The notes: a model not told the origin generated them from the letters alone. Counted from the first letter of the stretch, positions 39,101 through 50,200 are shown. The stretch is 64,000 bases of DNA from Zygaena filipendulae (GCA_907165275.2 OU015663.1:5840501-5904500), one strand, 5' to 3'. A program made the numbers and translations.

Positions 39101-42100
39101 GTGCCGGCCCGTTCACGCGCATAGACAGCAGTAGCAGCGACGATGACAACATACCAGATTCCGGTAGATGACTTGTTTTATTCGCACAGTGTTCGTACGT
39201 GGGCAATTTTTTCATGTCACCAGACAGCCTATAAGTATTAACAGACCGCCGTCGTGCCTACCATTCCGACCTTGCTACAGACGTACCGACGGTTGGCCAT
39301 CCAGCCGTCATTTGCCTATGCACTGAAGAAGTTTGCGGACGTCATGCCGCCTGCTCTTTCTAAACACGCGATAGCTGCTATTGTTGTGGCAGCTACCTTA
39401 CAGCCTCCAAAGAAAAAAAGAAAGAGTCGAAAAGAATGGGCAAAATTCTATTTAAGGGAACGTGAAACATTTAGTTACATGAAATGTTCAGTGTTCAATG
39501 TCGCGTTCAGAGTTTTGCTCCATCGTCGTAAAACTAGTAACAGACGTTCCAATTTGGTTGGCACCAACCGCCCGATCACGACCAAATCGGACCAAATCTA
39601 TAGGGTAGTCGGTCCAACATAATTATTATTAATACGGGTTGGACGTGGTCGGCTCGCCGGCGCACCCGACAAGCCAACCGTCCAACCAAATTGGTACGTA
39701 TGGAGGCAAATGGTCCAACCGATGTGTCTCAGTCGCATTCGAAATGCCGCCGAAAAGTAGGTAAAAACTAATATAGGTAATAAATAAGTACGACGCGACG
39801 ACAATAACCTTGTGTTGTGGAAACCTAGCAAATTCGATGGGATTTTTCCCTAACAGACCTGGGGTCGGGTACTGGCCCTATGTGCGTGGAGGAGGGCGCG
39901 GCGGAGTCCCGCGGCGCGCGGCTGGAGCTGCGGCGCGCGGCGCTCCGCCGACAGGTGGCGCGCGCAGACACGGCGCTGCGGCTCGCGCGGCACCACACCC
40001 ACCACAGGGCGCTCGCCTCCATCGTTAAGGTGAGAGGTTGTGTTAAAAAAGTGATTCGTTTGCACCACATATTGAATGTCTATACTTTTTTAAAATACAA
40101 AAATAAAAAAAAAACTTTGTTAAAAGGCGCTAAAAATAATTGACCTGGTGGAAAGCTAGCTCCTTGAGTAACATAGGATACTTAATATCATAAAGTTTCC
40201 GAGGGTGTTAAAAAATTATTTGTAACTAGCTGTTCCCCCGCGGTTTTACCCGCGGTAGTTTCGGAGTTCCCGCGGAAATTCTAGGATAAGAATTACCCTA
40301 TGACACTCAAGAACACTGCAGCATTCTATTGGTAAAATAATTTTCAAAATCGGTTTAGTATATCCAGAGATTACCCCCCTACAACCTCAAAAATTCACAA
40401 ACTTTACCTTTCTATAATATTGGTATAGATATAGTATTATATTATATTATATTATATTATATTTGAATATCTATTCAAATCAAGTATTTTGTGTACAGAA
40501 ACAGCTGAACGGGCAGAGGGCGTCGTGCCGCCTGCCGCAGCAGACGGTCAATCATTTGCTGGCGATGCGAGGCATGCCCTCTGTGCTGACCTCGCAAGAG
40601 CGCAGACGACTGAGGTAAGGCCCACAGGCTCGGGTCTCACGGCAGGCTCTCTCTCCCTCTTTCTTACTCACTCGCCACTCAGTCTTAATCACCGATGCAA
40701 TGGCAGACCGCCATTGGGAGTTTTTTGGCGGCAATCAAAGGTGGCGGTTCGGTCATTTATTTTCATGTCGATAAAAAATGGTTAAAAGTGGATTTTGTTG
40801 TGTTATAACTTATAAGGTGCTGTATTGGACAATAATTTTCACAGTGACGGTTTTTAGTGTGCTCAAGAAGATATAATATGTCATTTCGAGCTGATTTCTT
40901 CGGTTTCCTCAAAGAGCTCCGAGAAAGTTCTTGTAGTCTATTGAGTACCATGGCCTACAAGATCAAACCGTACAACGATGCTAAACGCTAATTTGTGCAT
41001 TTAACTAACTTATTTTACTTGAAACTGGCTAAATGCATTATGCAAAAGCCAATAAGAAAAAGCAAGAAAAGACCGCCATTGGAATCTATACATATAAAAA
41101 TAATTGAAGCGTCTGTTTCTAATTTCAAATTAACAGCTTTTCACTATATGCATACGAAAGTATATATAAAATTTTTCTCTGTCTGTCTGTCTTTCTGTTT
41201 GACTTTGTTTCGGGTAATCTCTGAAACGGCTGTACCGATTTTAACGCGACTTTCACTGGGAGATAGCTGATGTTATAAGGGGTAACTTAGGCCAATTTTT
41301 ATCCCGGAATTCCTGCGGGATTTTTGAAATTAACACGGGTGAAACCGCAGGGCACAGCTAGTCGTTATTAATATTTAACGACGCCGAACCAGAGACTTTG
41401 ATCTGTTAGCGTAATAAAACTTAAAAACATACAAGTTGCAAAACTGATCGCAACTTTTTCCTTTTGTCACGTTTAAAAGGTTTTTCAATAATTCACTAAT
41501 AATTAACTATCAATTTATTTAAATAATTATTTACCTACCAAATCAACAATATACAACGCTATGAAAAAGGATTAGTATAAAAAAGTTCATTCCAAACCGC
41601 CAAAAGGCACCGCCGCTTTAGGAATTATTTGTCTAAGCTTTTCAATATCAGTTTAATTAAATGTTGCAGAATAATTAATCATTCAAACGCTGTCTACATC
41701 ATAATTCTCCTCCGATTTCTATTGCAATGAAATATCTTAGAAGATATGAGGTAAGGATCTCAATAAAATGTCCGCAGGGCGAGCGGATGGTCGGGCGGCG
41801 AGAGCGGAACATCAAAAGCTGACAGCACATCGGCGGGATGCGCCAAAGAGTCGTGCACGGCGACGCCCCTGCCCTGCGGCCGGTACTGTCTGGCGCACGT
41901 GACGCAGGCGCCCGAGCAGCGGCTGTACGCGTCGTGTCTAGCCGTGTTCGCGGACGGCGAGCGCTGCAAGCAGCCGCTGCTGCCGCTGCAGGATCACACG
42001 CAGCTGTGCGCCGAGCACGCGTGGAAACGGGTGAGAATAATATTATTGAATTTATTGATCTAACATGTAAACAACAACATCTATGTACGCATAAGGTTTG

Positions 42101-45100
42101 CTTAATTTGAGAACAGATGGCGCTGTGTGATTATTTCCAAGGATGATTATTATTAGTAACGGTTTTGGAGGTTTAAGGTATGACCGCACTAGGCGGAACT
42201 GCACTGCAGCGAAGCGACACGACGCGACACGGCCAAATATTCTTTGTATGAAATTGTATGAGGCGACGCGTCGCGGCGCGGCGCGACGAAGTTGACCAAC
42301 TAGGCAACTACGTCGCGCAGTTGCCGCGACGTGCAGTTCCGCTGCCGCGTAGTGCGTTATAGTAAGCAGCGCGACAGCGACGCTTCACCTCATATTTCAT
42401 ACAAATCGGAATATATCAGACCTTGTCGGACGTGCAATTTGTTTTGTAAAATAGATGATTTTTTTTTTTATTATTTAGTAACTATCCAGAGCTATACGAT
42501 TTACTAAATGAAAACTGTATGAATACTACGAGAAAAAATAACAATTGGCTAAAGATTGCAAAGGAAATAATTGGTCTTTGTTATTTTCTTGATTACTTTA
42601 GCCTTTATTTTTCCTTGCAAAGTAGTGACACTATGGCCACGTCCACATCAATTTCATCCATTGCGCTAAGTGGTTCTTGCCGATCGACTACGGACAAAAC
42701 TGTCGCGCCGCTGCAGTTTCAGTGCGATATAGCGAACTCGAACTCTAGAAGTGTCGCGTCGCTCCACTGCAGTGCAGTTCCGCCTAGTGCGCTCATACCT
42801 TTAAAAGCTTCCGCAAATAAGGTCATTAGTCGCGCCAACTAGTGGCCACCATGAGCAGTCTATATTCTTTTTTCTAAGCTACAAATATTATGGGTTAATG
42901 AATTCTTAGAAAACTGTCCATCTGATTTTAATTTTGTTTGCCACCCTAAGTTGTTTACCTGCTTGCATTTTTCTGTTTCTCCAGAAGGGATAAATGACAT
43001 GCATTTAATAGATAGGGACACTTCACAACACACACATCTACCTCAACTGGATGCCGATAAGCAATAACATGTTAACCCACAAAATTAAGTTATTGATACA
43101 GAACGCTTTATTGAGGGTAACGTTTGTTGATTATGTGTTTACCTTATTACATTTTTTAATCACCAACAAAATGTTTAACATAAAAAAATGTTGACATAAA
43201 ACGACACTATAATTTTCTCAAAATTTCTCCAATGTGGGTTAACATGCTATTGCTTATCTATATCCAACTAAAATATGGGGGGCTCGTGACGTCACTAATC
43301 GCTATAAGCCGCCATGCAAGCTGCACCGGACAGTGACGTCACGCGATGTGTCGCCGGTATTTTTTCATTACGTAAAAAAAGAAAAAAATACTTGTCCAAT
43401 TATTTTTATTAACCTACAAGACAGACTAAAACCAAAAATTAGTCGACATGCCTATTATTGCTGGCATAAGACGCTGTCCAGATGACGCGTTACGCGCGAG
43501 CGGTTTCGCGCGTTGCTACTCGCTCGTTCCCGAGATACTAGAGCTACATAGATCCCGTCCAGATGCTCTCGCGCGTAAAACGCTTGCAACGCGTCGGACT
43601 CTCGACTCGCGCGTTCTCGACTCGCGCGTATAACGCCTCATCTGGACAGGCTCTAATCCATGACAATCTTAACGCGCCCGGGTACAGGACAACTACGACA
43701 AGTGGAAGCCGCGCAAGGCGGCGCGCGTGCGCCCCCCACCCGCCGGCGCGCGCCCCCCGCCGGCCGGCGCGCGCGCCCCACCCGCCGCGCCGCGCCGCGC
43801 CAAGCGCCGCCGCCGGCCCGCGCCGCGCCGCCCCTGCCCGGCCGCCGCCGCGCAGCCCGCGCGCCTCGCCCACGCCGCCCGCACTAGTGATCACGCGACG
43901 CTGCACGCCGCCCACCGCTCGGCGCAATCGCTGAACGGTACGAATATATGAATCAATGAATGAAAAACACTTTATTGAGCACCACAGTCATAGAAACAAC
44001 AAGCAAAGTTTGAAGTGGCTTCAAAGGGCGACCTTATCACTATAAAGCGATCTCTTCCATGCTACCAGGTGGAGTATAGACATATTTATGAAAGTAAAAA
44101 AAACAGTAAGTAGGTAGTGCAGTAGTTTATCAAAATGCGAAAAATTATATGTAAATTAAATATATTATAGTAATAAATAAAAAGTGTGATAACCTATGAC
44201 TTAAACATAAACGAAGACATACCTATGATAGTTAGCAACACAATGAATTGTGTATCATATATTTTGTTTGTTTGTTGATTTGTTGTCTGGTACTTATCGA
44301 AAAAACTCTGCTCATTTTGAGTCCAGGTAGCGCTGTCTGGTAATGTGCAAGCATTTGCATTATTTACAGAAATCAATGTTTGCTCCAACTCATCGGCTTA
44401 CGACAGCTCCGAGGACAACCCGGCGGCGACGCACAGCGACGGCGAATATATCGGCACCGCTAGCAATGCGCATGAGCTGGGTACATATTTCTTAGAAAAA
44501 CTATACATATTCCTATAATATAACTGCCTTAGGAGTGGTCGTCCGAGGAGGGCGTGTACTGACCAGCTAGAGGATGCCCTCAGAAATACACAGGCGCAAA
44601 CATCACCTATTAGTGTGGTGTAATGACCGACCGGAAAAGTAATGCCATCTCATCATATCTCACCCGCAAACATTACTTACCACCCAAACATTATTCGACG
44701 CGCTCTAAAAGAAAATGGACCTTGTGTAGCGGTCATAGCCTTCAAAATCAAACAATCATTGACACCCGTATTTATAAACGAGTAAAAGTCATTACTTGAG
44801 TAAAAGTCATTACTTAAGTAACGATTTGGATTTTATAGTTGAGTAATTGCTAGAAGTTAGAACTGTCAAACATTAGAATTCTCAGCCAAGTAATAGTCAC
44901 CATTCTCTTTACTTAAGCACTACCTGCGAGGTTATTTTGGATGAAAAATTGCAACTTTGGATAGCATCGTAGCGGTTTTTGCTGTTGTAGATGATATATA
45001 AATGATAAACTGACATTTTAATAAATCTATTTTATTGGTTCTCAAATTTTCATAAATCTTTTTGTTAGAAGTTTTGAAGTTCACTTCCTTTTCCTTTTAT

Positions 45101-47998
45101 ATTACCTACTTACATTCTTTCATAATATTATGTTTTACACCAAGATTGTTTTGATTTCGTAAATATACCTAATTTTGACAGAAATAATTGTATCTATAAT
45201 ATAATCCTTCTAAGTAAAAAATCACGTGTCACGTGTATAATTTCGGTGTAAAAAGTAAACAATAAACATTTAAATAGGTATCGTTAAACCCTACTAGGGT
45301 TATATCATGTGATCATGTCAAAAAACTCGATTACCTACTTGTACTTTCTACTCATTCCATTTTGACCACGCGCTTACTAGAGGGCGCTAGGGTAATGTTT
45401 GCACACAGGCGCTACATGGGCTAGAGACGCCTCTGGTCAAACGTTTTGTTTATTCAAGCATTCTGTTTTTTGTACCAAAAATTAAATTAAATTATAACAA
45501 TGTATTTTTTACAATTTAAACTACTTTATGCAACCATAATGCAACCATCAAGCGCTGGGTCTTACTTAAGCATTTGCTTAAGTAAGAAACGCATATTGCT
45601 TGACTATAGAATTAGATTTTGTTATTAAGAATTCTAGCTCCAAGTAATGACTTCACTAAGTAACTACTTAGCAACAAGTAATTACTTGTTTATAAATACG
45701 GGTGTAAGTATCACACAAATATTACTCGACGCGTTCTAAAGTAAAATGGACCTTGCGTGGCGGTCATAGCCTTCAAAATCATTAAAAGTCTGACTCTGAG
45801 ATATTACATAGTATGGTATACTTGTATCTCTGAGTGTTCCGAGTATAAGTATCGGATGATAGTGTAATGGTTGTACTCTCACGTAATGTTTGATGGTGCA
45901 TCACCTCGTGGCGTGACTCGAGTAATATTACTCGCAACTCAAGTCTAATCAGAAAGGCAATGTGGGGAGTAGGTTTTGAAAGGTCAGCGTGTACGAAGCG
46001 CCTTAAAATGGATATTTTTTTTACAGAAGAGGTTGGTCAAGTGCCACCTGATGACATACTCGACCCGTCGGTTCTCAGCCAAATACCCGACGAAGCGTTT
46101 ACTGAGTTTTTTAACCAAGGTAACTGATTATATTATTAAGTGTTTTCTGTTAATATTTGTTATTCATATATTAATCAACTGGATGTGCTAAATTTCATTT
46201 AAATCCATTTCACATCATGGAATGGATCAACGAATTTTCGTATTTATAAGTAAATTTTCGCTGACTTTAGGGTAGATTTTGTCAATGAATTTTCTATCCC
46301 TCGCTTACAGTAGGTACTTTATTATGTATGAAAGGTGAAATCCTATGTCCTTTTCTCTACCCCGGACAACGTATATGCAAAATTTCATGATGAGTTTCAT
46401 GAGAGTAGTTGAGGAGTGAAAGCGTAACAAACTAACAAAAAAACTCACATTCGCATTTATTTATTTATTTATTTACTAATTTACAAACATTGTAACAACT
46501 TGACAGTGCTACATAAACCTTTTTAGGTTTTTCCGTGCACCGACACATCCGTCGTTATTCGTATATAGGTATAAAATAGGTAATATATAGGTTTAATTAT
46601 GAAATTATTATTAGAGTAACTACGTACCCGCTTTTTTTTTCTAATTACACTCCGATACATTTTTGTTTGCCAGATATAGGTAGGCATTCTACATGACTCA
46701 CCACTCACTCCTAGGATTAGTAGGATAATAAATGAGAACAAGCGCACATGTTCATAACGTGTTTGTTACGGTAGCGGAGGGCGGCGCCCCGTTCGCGGAG
46801 AGTTCCGAGCTGGCGGCTGCTCTGGAAGCGGTGTTCGACGAGCGGGTACTCGACGAACGGGTGCTCGACGAACGGGTGCTCGACGAGCGGGTGCTCGACA
46901 CCATCGCCGACTGCGTGTTCACGCACTCGCCGCGCTCGCAACTCGCCAAGAGCAAGGTCAGCTGATAGCCCAATCGAATTAACCTTTTTGACCGCCTTTG
47001 GCGTGACGTGCCTGTAGTAGAGCTAAGCTAATATGACGCGCATTCCCTCCACTCCATCGGGCATACCGCACACGCACAACCGTTAAAATATTGATACGGC
47101 ACATATAAATCTGGTCTTGCCATTCGTCCTCAGTTGCCGCATAGTGTCGCCGCACTCACACTAGTAAAGAGATATTATCAATACATGATATCGCACATCT
47201 AAAAGTTCTACAACTGCTTATTGAGTAGTGGGGCGTGTCATTTTAGTTTAGATAAGCTCTACCCGGTTCACAAGTCATCGTTATCTTGGAATAAGCACTT
47301 CTTTTAATGAAAAACATGCAACAAACAGCAAACAGCACTAGCACAATAACCACGACCACTGAGCAAATAATCACTACGTTTTAAATATACGTTTTAAATA
47401 AATATAATATATAATTCATTGATTAAAATTGTTAAATGTAATCTATGGAACTATGGACTTCTAAAATAAAGATTATTATTATTATTTAAGAGTAGGCACT
47501 TTCATACTAATTGCTGAACCGATTTATGAAAGCATTTTGTGCCAACCTTAACCTTACCAATGTAAGACGCGGTCAAGGGGATTTGGTTAGGTATTCCAAA
47601 GTTGGTAAGGAAGTTGTTGCATAGATCCATAGTATCTTGTGCTTCAAGGCAGCGTCGATAGGCTGATCACGACCACTCTACCAGGAGTTTATGACCGAGA
47701 GAAAGAAGAAGCATAACTGTTAATAAATAGGCGCCATAATTGAAGAAAAAGAAGAAAGTTTACCTGACATGGTTATGCAATCAATTAAAACGATAAAATA
47801 AATTCAATGGTATTCTTTAACCCAACTTTTCTTTGGTATTCTTTATTCTTTTACAACGTCACAAACTCACTACCTTTTGCTCTTTATAACATTAGATATT
47901 TAATAAAGCAACTACCTCTTATATGAAATTTGAAATTCCAGGTACTACATGTCCCGTCGTCGGTTAGTATGGAGATGTCCTCGACCGCTCCGTCATAA
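36200..47998 (+). CDS. INO80D: INO80 complex subunit D-like protein
   Basis: INO80D is a metazoan subunit of the INO80 chromatin-remodelling complex. Coding exons: 36200-36932 (exon opens at 36145), 38942-39163, 39857-40029, 40499-40614, 41778-42030, 43688-43937, 44370-44480, 46027-46119, 46775-46956, 47942-47998; phases 1, 1, 0, 2, 0, 1, 1, 1, 0; 729 residues. Exon 1 is Ser/Asn/Lys-rich and disordered with a Pro run at about 216-228. Exon 5 holds a C3Hc3H zinc finger: C436, C441, C452, H455, C468, C478, C492, H495, with YASCLAVFADGERCKQPLL matching human SCTAKFADGQQCSVPVF. Exon 6 is basic (RRAKRRRR, NLS-like). Exons 8-9 match the VLPRLPDD...EELERALQAV region. Four DERVL repeats sit at 672-691. 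The N-terminal C3Hc3H finger of human INO80D was not found, though the frame stays open from the 36145 acceptor, so an upstream coding exon is possible. KANSL2 shares the finger type but fits less well. Confidence 0.85.
36960..37136 (+). mobile_element. Helitron-like element, degenerate
   Basis: CTGTCTGTCTGTCTGTCTAT, AACTCAAAAACCACTGAACGG and an end in CCGTGGGGGACAGCTAT mark the family. It lies just after the first coding exon of the INO80D-like gene. Confidence 0.65.
37432..37830 (-). mobile_element. Long Helitron-like element
   Basis: CTAGCTGTGCCCCGCGGTTT at the left is the 3' end. The far portion matches 8165-8637 in reverse (GTCTTAGCGTTATGTTATAT). An AATAATAATAATAATAATCC microsatellite has expanded inside it. 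In the INO80D-like intron 1. Confidence 0.78.
37870..38512. mobile_element. Dispersed repeat ending in GGAAGTCGGTTAAA
   Basis: It contains AAATCGGTCCAACCGTCTTG and AACCTCCTCCTTTTTGGAAG, a terminus I know as widespread in moth genomes, and two related ATAATTTTTGARGAGTTC blocks. The class is uncertain to me. The same end is inverted at 49021. In the INO80D-like intron 1. Confidence 0.55.
38513..38650 (-). mobile_element. MITE-like element, CRE family, partial copy 4
   Basis: It shares ACATTGAGTCGAAAT, a GACGTTACGGG site and AAACATACGTGTG with the family. Only about half of the element is present. Confidence 0.5.
38660..38850 (-). mobile_element. Helitron-like element
   Basis: CTAGCTGTTCCCTGCCGTTT at the left is the 3' end; the right end reads CACTTTCGCATTTATAATAT. 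It is in the INO80D-like intron 1, about 90 bases before exon 2. Confidence 0.8.
39164..39856. other. INO80D-like intron 2
   Basis: A 122-codon plus frame at 39254-39622 crosses it, with a Lys-rich PKKKRKSRKEW stretch. I do not recognise the protein and no splice signals join it to the gene. The adjoining inverted TTGGTTGG-type blocks near 39555-39700 suggest repeat sequence. Confidence 0.35.
40226..40430 (-). mobile_element. Helitron-like element
   Basis: CTAGCTGTTCCCCCGCGGTT at the left is the 3' end; the right end is TTTCTATAATATTGGTATAG. It abuts an ATATT microsatellite. In the INO80D-like intron 3. Confidence 0.78.
40432..40462. repeat. (TATTA)n microsatellite
   Basis: About six pentamer repeats, starting directly after the Helitron-like 5' end. 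Confidence 0.85.
40718..41069 (+). mobile_element. SINE-like element with 13-bp target duplication
   Basis: AGACCGCCATTGG occurs at 40705-40717 and again at 41070-41082. Between them are 352 bases that start GAGTTTTTTGGCGGCAATCA and end in the A-rich AAGAAAAAGCAAGAA. Long variable target duplications and an A-rich 3' end are typical of target-primed retroposition. No tRNA A/B boxes were recognised. Related copies are at 1-170 and 33230-34127. In the INO80D-like intron 4. Confidence 0.78.
41150..41363 (+). mobile_element. Helitron-like element
   Basis: It contains CTGTCTGTCTGTCTTTCTGT, ATCCCGGAATTCCTGCGGGA and ends GGTGAAACCGCAGGGCACAGCTAG before T. In the INO80D-like intron 4. Confidence 0.8.
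42177..42799. mobile_element. 623-bp TIR element flanked by TTTAA
   Basis: The left end GGTATGACCGCACTAGGCGG is mirrored at the right by CCGCCTAGTGCGCTCATACC. The arms extend about 50 bases through the CTGCACTGCAG palindrome and GCGACACGACGCGAC-type sequence. TTTAA lies on both sides (42172-42176, 42800-42804). No transposase frame. In the INO80D-like intron 5. Confidence 0.82.
43049..43265. mobile_element. 4-bp-TSD MITE family, copy 2
   Basis: 217 bp, flanked by AACT at 43045-43048 and 43266-43269. The ends are GGATGCCGATAAGCAATA and TATTGCTTATCTATATCC. In the INO80D-like intron 5. Confidence 0.88.
43270..43455 (+). mobile_element. MITE-like element, CRE family, partial copy 5
   Basis: It carries two perfect TGACGTCA palindromes (43287-43294 and 43334-43341) around a CTATAAGCCGCCATGCAAGC block, then AAAAAAATACTTGTCCAATT and GACAGACTAA. 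Confidence 0.6.
43960..44090 (-). mobile_element. LINE 3' end fragment
   Basis: AAAAACACTTTATTGAGCAC and GCGACCTTATCACTATAAAG are, in reverse, the 3' tail that I know from a common lepidopteran non-LTR retrotransposon. It starts about 20 bases after the exon 6 donor of the INO80D-like gene. Only the 3' tail is present. Confidence 0.6.
44762..45705. mobile_element. 944-bp TIR element (ACACCCGTATTTATAAAC)
   Basis: ACACCCGTATTTATAAACGA at the left is mirrored by GTTTATAAATACGGGTGT at the right, and CTTAAGTAA-type motifs recur inside both ends. The interior has no long frame. It sits between two diverged direct repeats (44691-44755 and 45718-45780). In the INO80D-like intron 7. Confidence 0.75.
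46300..46460 (-). mobile_element. Degenerate Helitron-like element
   Basis: The CCTATGTCCTTTTCTCTACC, CATGATGAGTTTCATGA and AACAAAAAAACTCACATTCG blocks are of the family. The CTAG end is lost. In the INO80D-like intron 8. Confidence 0.55.
46453..46620. repeat. Dispersed repeat, uninterrupted paralogue of 1014-1440
   Basis: The block from TTTATTTATTTATTTACTAA to GTTTAATTATGAAATT matches the PIGH-intron copy but has GGTATAAAATAGG where that copy carries the Helitron-like insertion. Confidence 0.78.
46837..46896 (+). repeat. In-frame 15-bp minisatellite (DERVL x4)
   Basis: Four copies of GACGAGCGGGTACTC-like units encode DERVL four times in exon 9 of the INO80D-like gene. Confidence 0.93.
47355..47715. 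repeat. Dispersed repeat (GAGCAAATAATCACTACG), copy 1
   Basis: ACTGAGCAAATAATCACTAC starts the block, and AAAGCATTTTGTGCCAACCT with GTAAGACGCGGTCA follow. The same order of blocks recurs at 48565-48770. It is in the last intron of the INO80D-like gene. Confidence 0.7.
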
Positions 47999-48027
47999 CA
48001 TTAATTTTAGTATTTGCGTTAAGCTAA

Positions 48028-48033
48028 AATAAA
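48028..48033 (+). promoter_or_regulatory. Polyadenylation signal of INO80D-like gene
   Basis: AATAAA 30 bases after the stop codon. A second AATAAA lies near 48096. Confidence 0.6.
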
Positions 48034-48564
48034 CTGTATGTACTATAAAACTTAGGAACAAATTTATTATTCATAGTCTCAAAGAGTTAAATACAAATAA
48101 AAATTCTTCATGCTTTAAATTCGTTGTATGTATGTGTGAGTAGGTACGTTCAATGTGATTTTTATTAGTGTGTGTGCGTAGATTGGGATGAAGTAGAATT
48201 TTTATAATATTGTGTACTTGTCGTTTGCGTATGGTAGTTAAGGCCCTTACAGGAAGGAGTCAATACTTATAAAGAAACCTTTAAGAAGACTTATCATTTA
48301 AAAACAAATGTTAGATCTTTAGGATGAATACTAAGTTTTGATGATAATTCTGCAGCATTTTTGACTCATGTAAGGGCCTTAAAAGAGGCCTTTTTATGAG
48401 AAATTTTGACTTATGAATCAAATTTGTTGCATTTTTTATATTTTTCGGTTCCGCACTTGATATTGAAGGACGGTAACTGTACCGGTGTATTTAAACCGTC
48501 CATCGAAAGGTCTTTTACTTACTCTCATCCACGATACAAGTGATACCACGCAATGGGCCGGTGC

Positions 48565-48770
48565 ACTGAGCAAATAATCACTACGTTTTAAGAGTCTGCA
48601 TTTTCATACTAATTTTCTATGAAAGCATTTTGTGCCAACCTTAACCTTACCCATGTAAGACGCGGTCAGGGGAATTAGGTTAGGAATTCCAAAGATGGTA
48701 AGGAAGTTAATGCATAGATCCATAGTAATTTTTGCTTCAAGTCAGTGTCGATCGGCTGGGCCGGTGCACG
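48565..48770. repeat. Dispersed repeat (GAGCAAATAATCACTACG), copy 2
   Basis: Same block order as 47355-47715 but more compact: it lacks about 120 bases of AT-rich sequence after the opening motif. Confidence 0.7.
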
Positions 48771-50200
48771 GTGTTCTAATAACAGTGAGTTGCGTGACCT
48801 TCTCTATATGGGTGCATAATTCTTCTTCTTTTTTGAATATGGCAACAGACGCCTTGGATAAGTAGGCGCACTATTCATGCCAATGTCAGTCAGAGAAAAC
48901 GGTGGACAATTAAAAAAAGCAAATAAGTATTTGTTAGGACAGAATATGAACAGATTCAGAAAGATCGAAACATCAATATCAAATCTGATATCACTGTCGT
49001 AAATTTTGACGTTTGTTTAGCGACTTCAAAAAAGGAGGAGGTTCTATGTGAGACTGTATGTATGTATGTATGTAATGGTATACGTGTCCAGAAAATTTAG
49101 GTCATGCGAGTGCTATTTACTATGTTGCTTATTAAACAGTTGCTTGAAAAATTCATTCTAGCCAAAAATTGAATTAAACCGTGAATATTTCCGTTCACTT
49201 GCATCTTGCATTTTCGTGAATTTTTATGATTATTGTTTGTGTGTGCTCTGAAGAGCAATACTTTCCGTGAACGGAACTTGTTTTGGAAAATAATAAGTTT
49301 ATTTGATAAATATATTCAATTTACTGTCTATCTCAAAATTTAAGTACAACACAGGTTTAGGCGGAAATCTGAATGGGTGTCAAAGTATCTAGACAAGTTA
49401 CCTTAATTTGCTGTTTTTCTCAACACAAATTCTGGTTATCGAAAAATCAGAGATTCATTAATTAAAAAAATATATTATATGAAAAAATCCACAGATTTTG
49501 TGCTTAATGGCAATGCAAATATAGATCAGTGACATCCAAAACGTGCGACATAATTTTACGTTTTGTCCGGTCTACGAACTATAATTATATAAACAAAATG
49601 ATTTAGTCAAAATTTTTCTTCGGGCCTCTAATTTTCGAGGGATGTTTGAATGAGAGTTGTCAACCTTGCGTTTTCATGGACTGATACATTAGATTAACAT
49701 TTAGTTTAACTAAACTGCAATGGGAAATGTATTAACATTAAGCAATTGTAAGGGACGCTTTTGTATGCATTTGCATGGCTTGTGTAGGAGGAATAAGGAT
49801 TTGTAGAGTTCTCACCGATCGCTGGTGCTGTCCGTACGGTTTTAGAATCTAATATAAATAAGACATAAAATTTTTACTGAGCAAATACTCCCATCACAAA
49901 TGAAGCTTTGATAAATGAGTTTCTAATCGTGGCACGCACAAGACGTCCAACGCGACGTACATTCTTCTCCTTCTCTTTTTAAGTTAAAGTGTTAAGAGGG
50001 AAGACTGCCTAAATGCCTATTGTTTCCAGCGGGGTGAGCCAAGTTGACATTCAACAATTGTTAACGCAAAGAAAACTATGTAGAGCTTTAATCGTCAAAT
50101 TTATTTCCTGGCTGTCGGATGACGGTGGTGTAATGGGGCAATTTTAGTGATTTGAAAAGGTTCCTAATTCTTATGATTATATTTTGTTTAGAAAAAAAAA
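48771..50200. other. Intergenic DNA downstream of INO80D-like gene
   Basis: A CGACTTCAAAAAAGGAGGAG repeat end is at 49021, followed by a TATG microsatellite (49057-49080). No gene was found. Confidence 0.45.

Noticed and set aside
39254..39622. 122-codon plus frame within INO80D-like intron 2
   Set aside because: Not joined by splice signals to the gene, and partly repeat-like. A basic PKKKRKSRKEW stretch alone is not evidence of a gene.
43544..43951. Several overlapping Arg/Ala/Pro-rich frames on both strands
   Set aside because: They are shadows of the GC-rich exon 6 of the INO80D-like gene (43688-43937), which has splice signals, matching phases and family context.
46749..46973. Minus-strand Arg/Ser repeat frames
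   Set aside because: Complement of the DERVL-coding exon of the INO80D-like gene.
36200..47998. Assignment of this gene to KANSL2 (NSL complex)
   Set aside because: KANSL2 shares the C3Hc3H finger, but CLAVFADGERCKQPLLPLQD and the DNYDKWKPRK continuation match INO80D better, as does the VLSQIPDE region.
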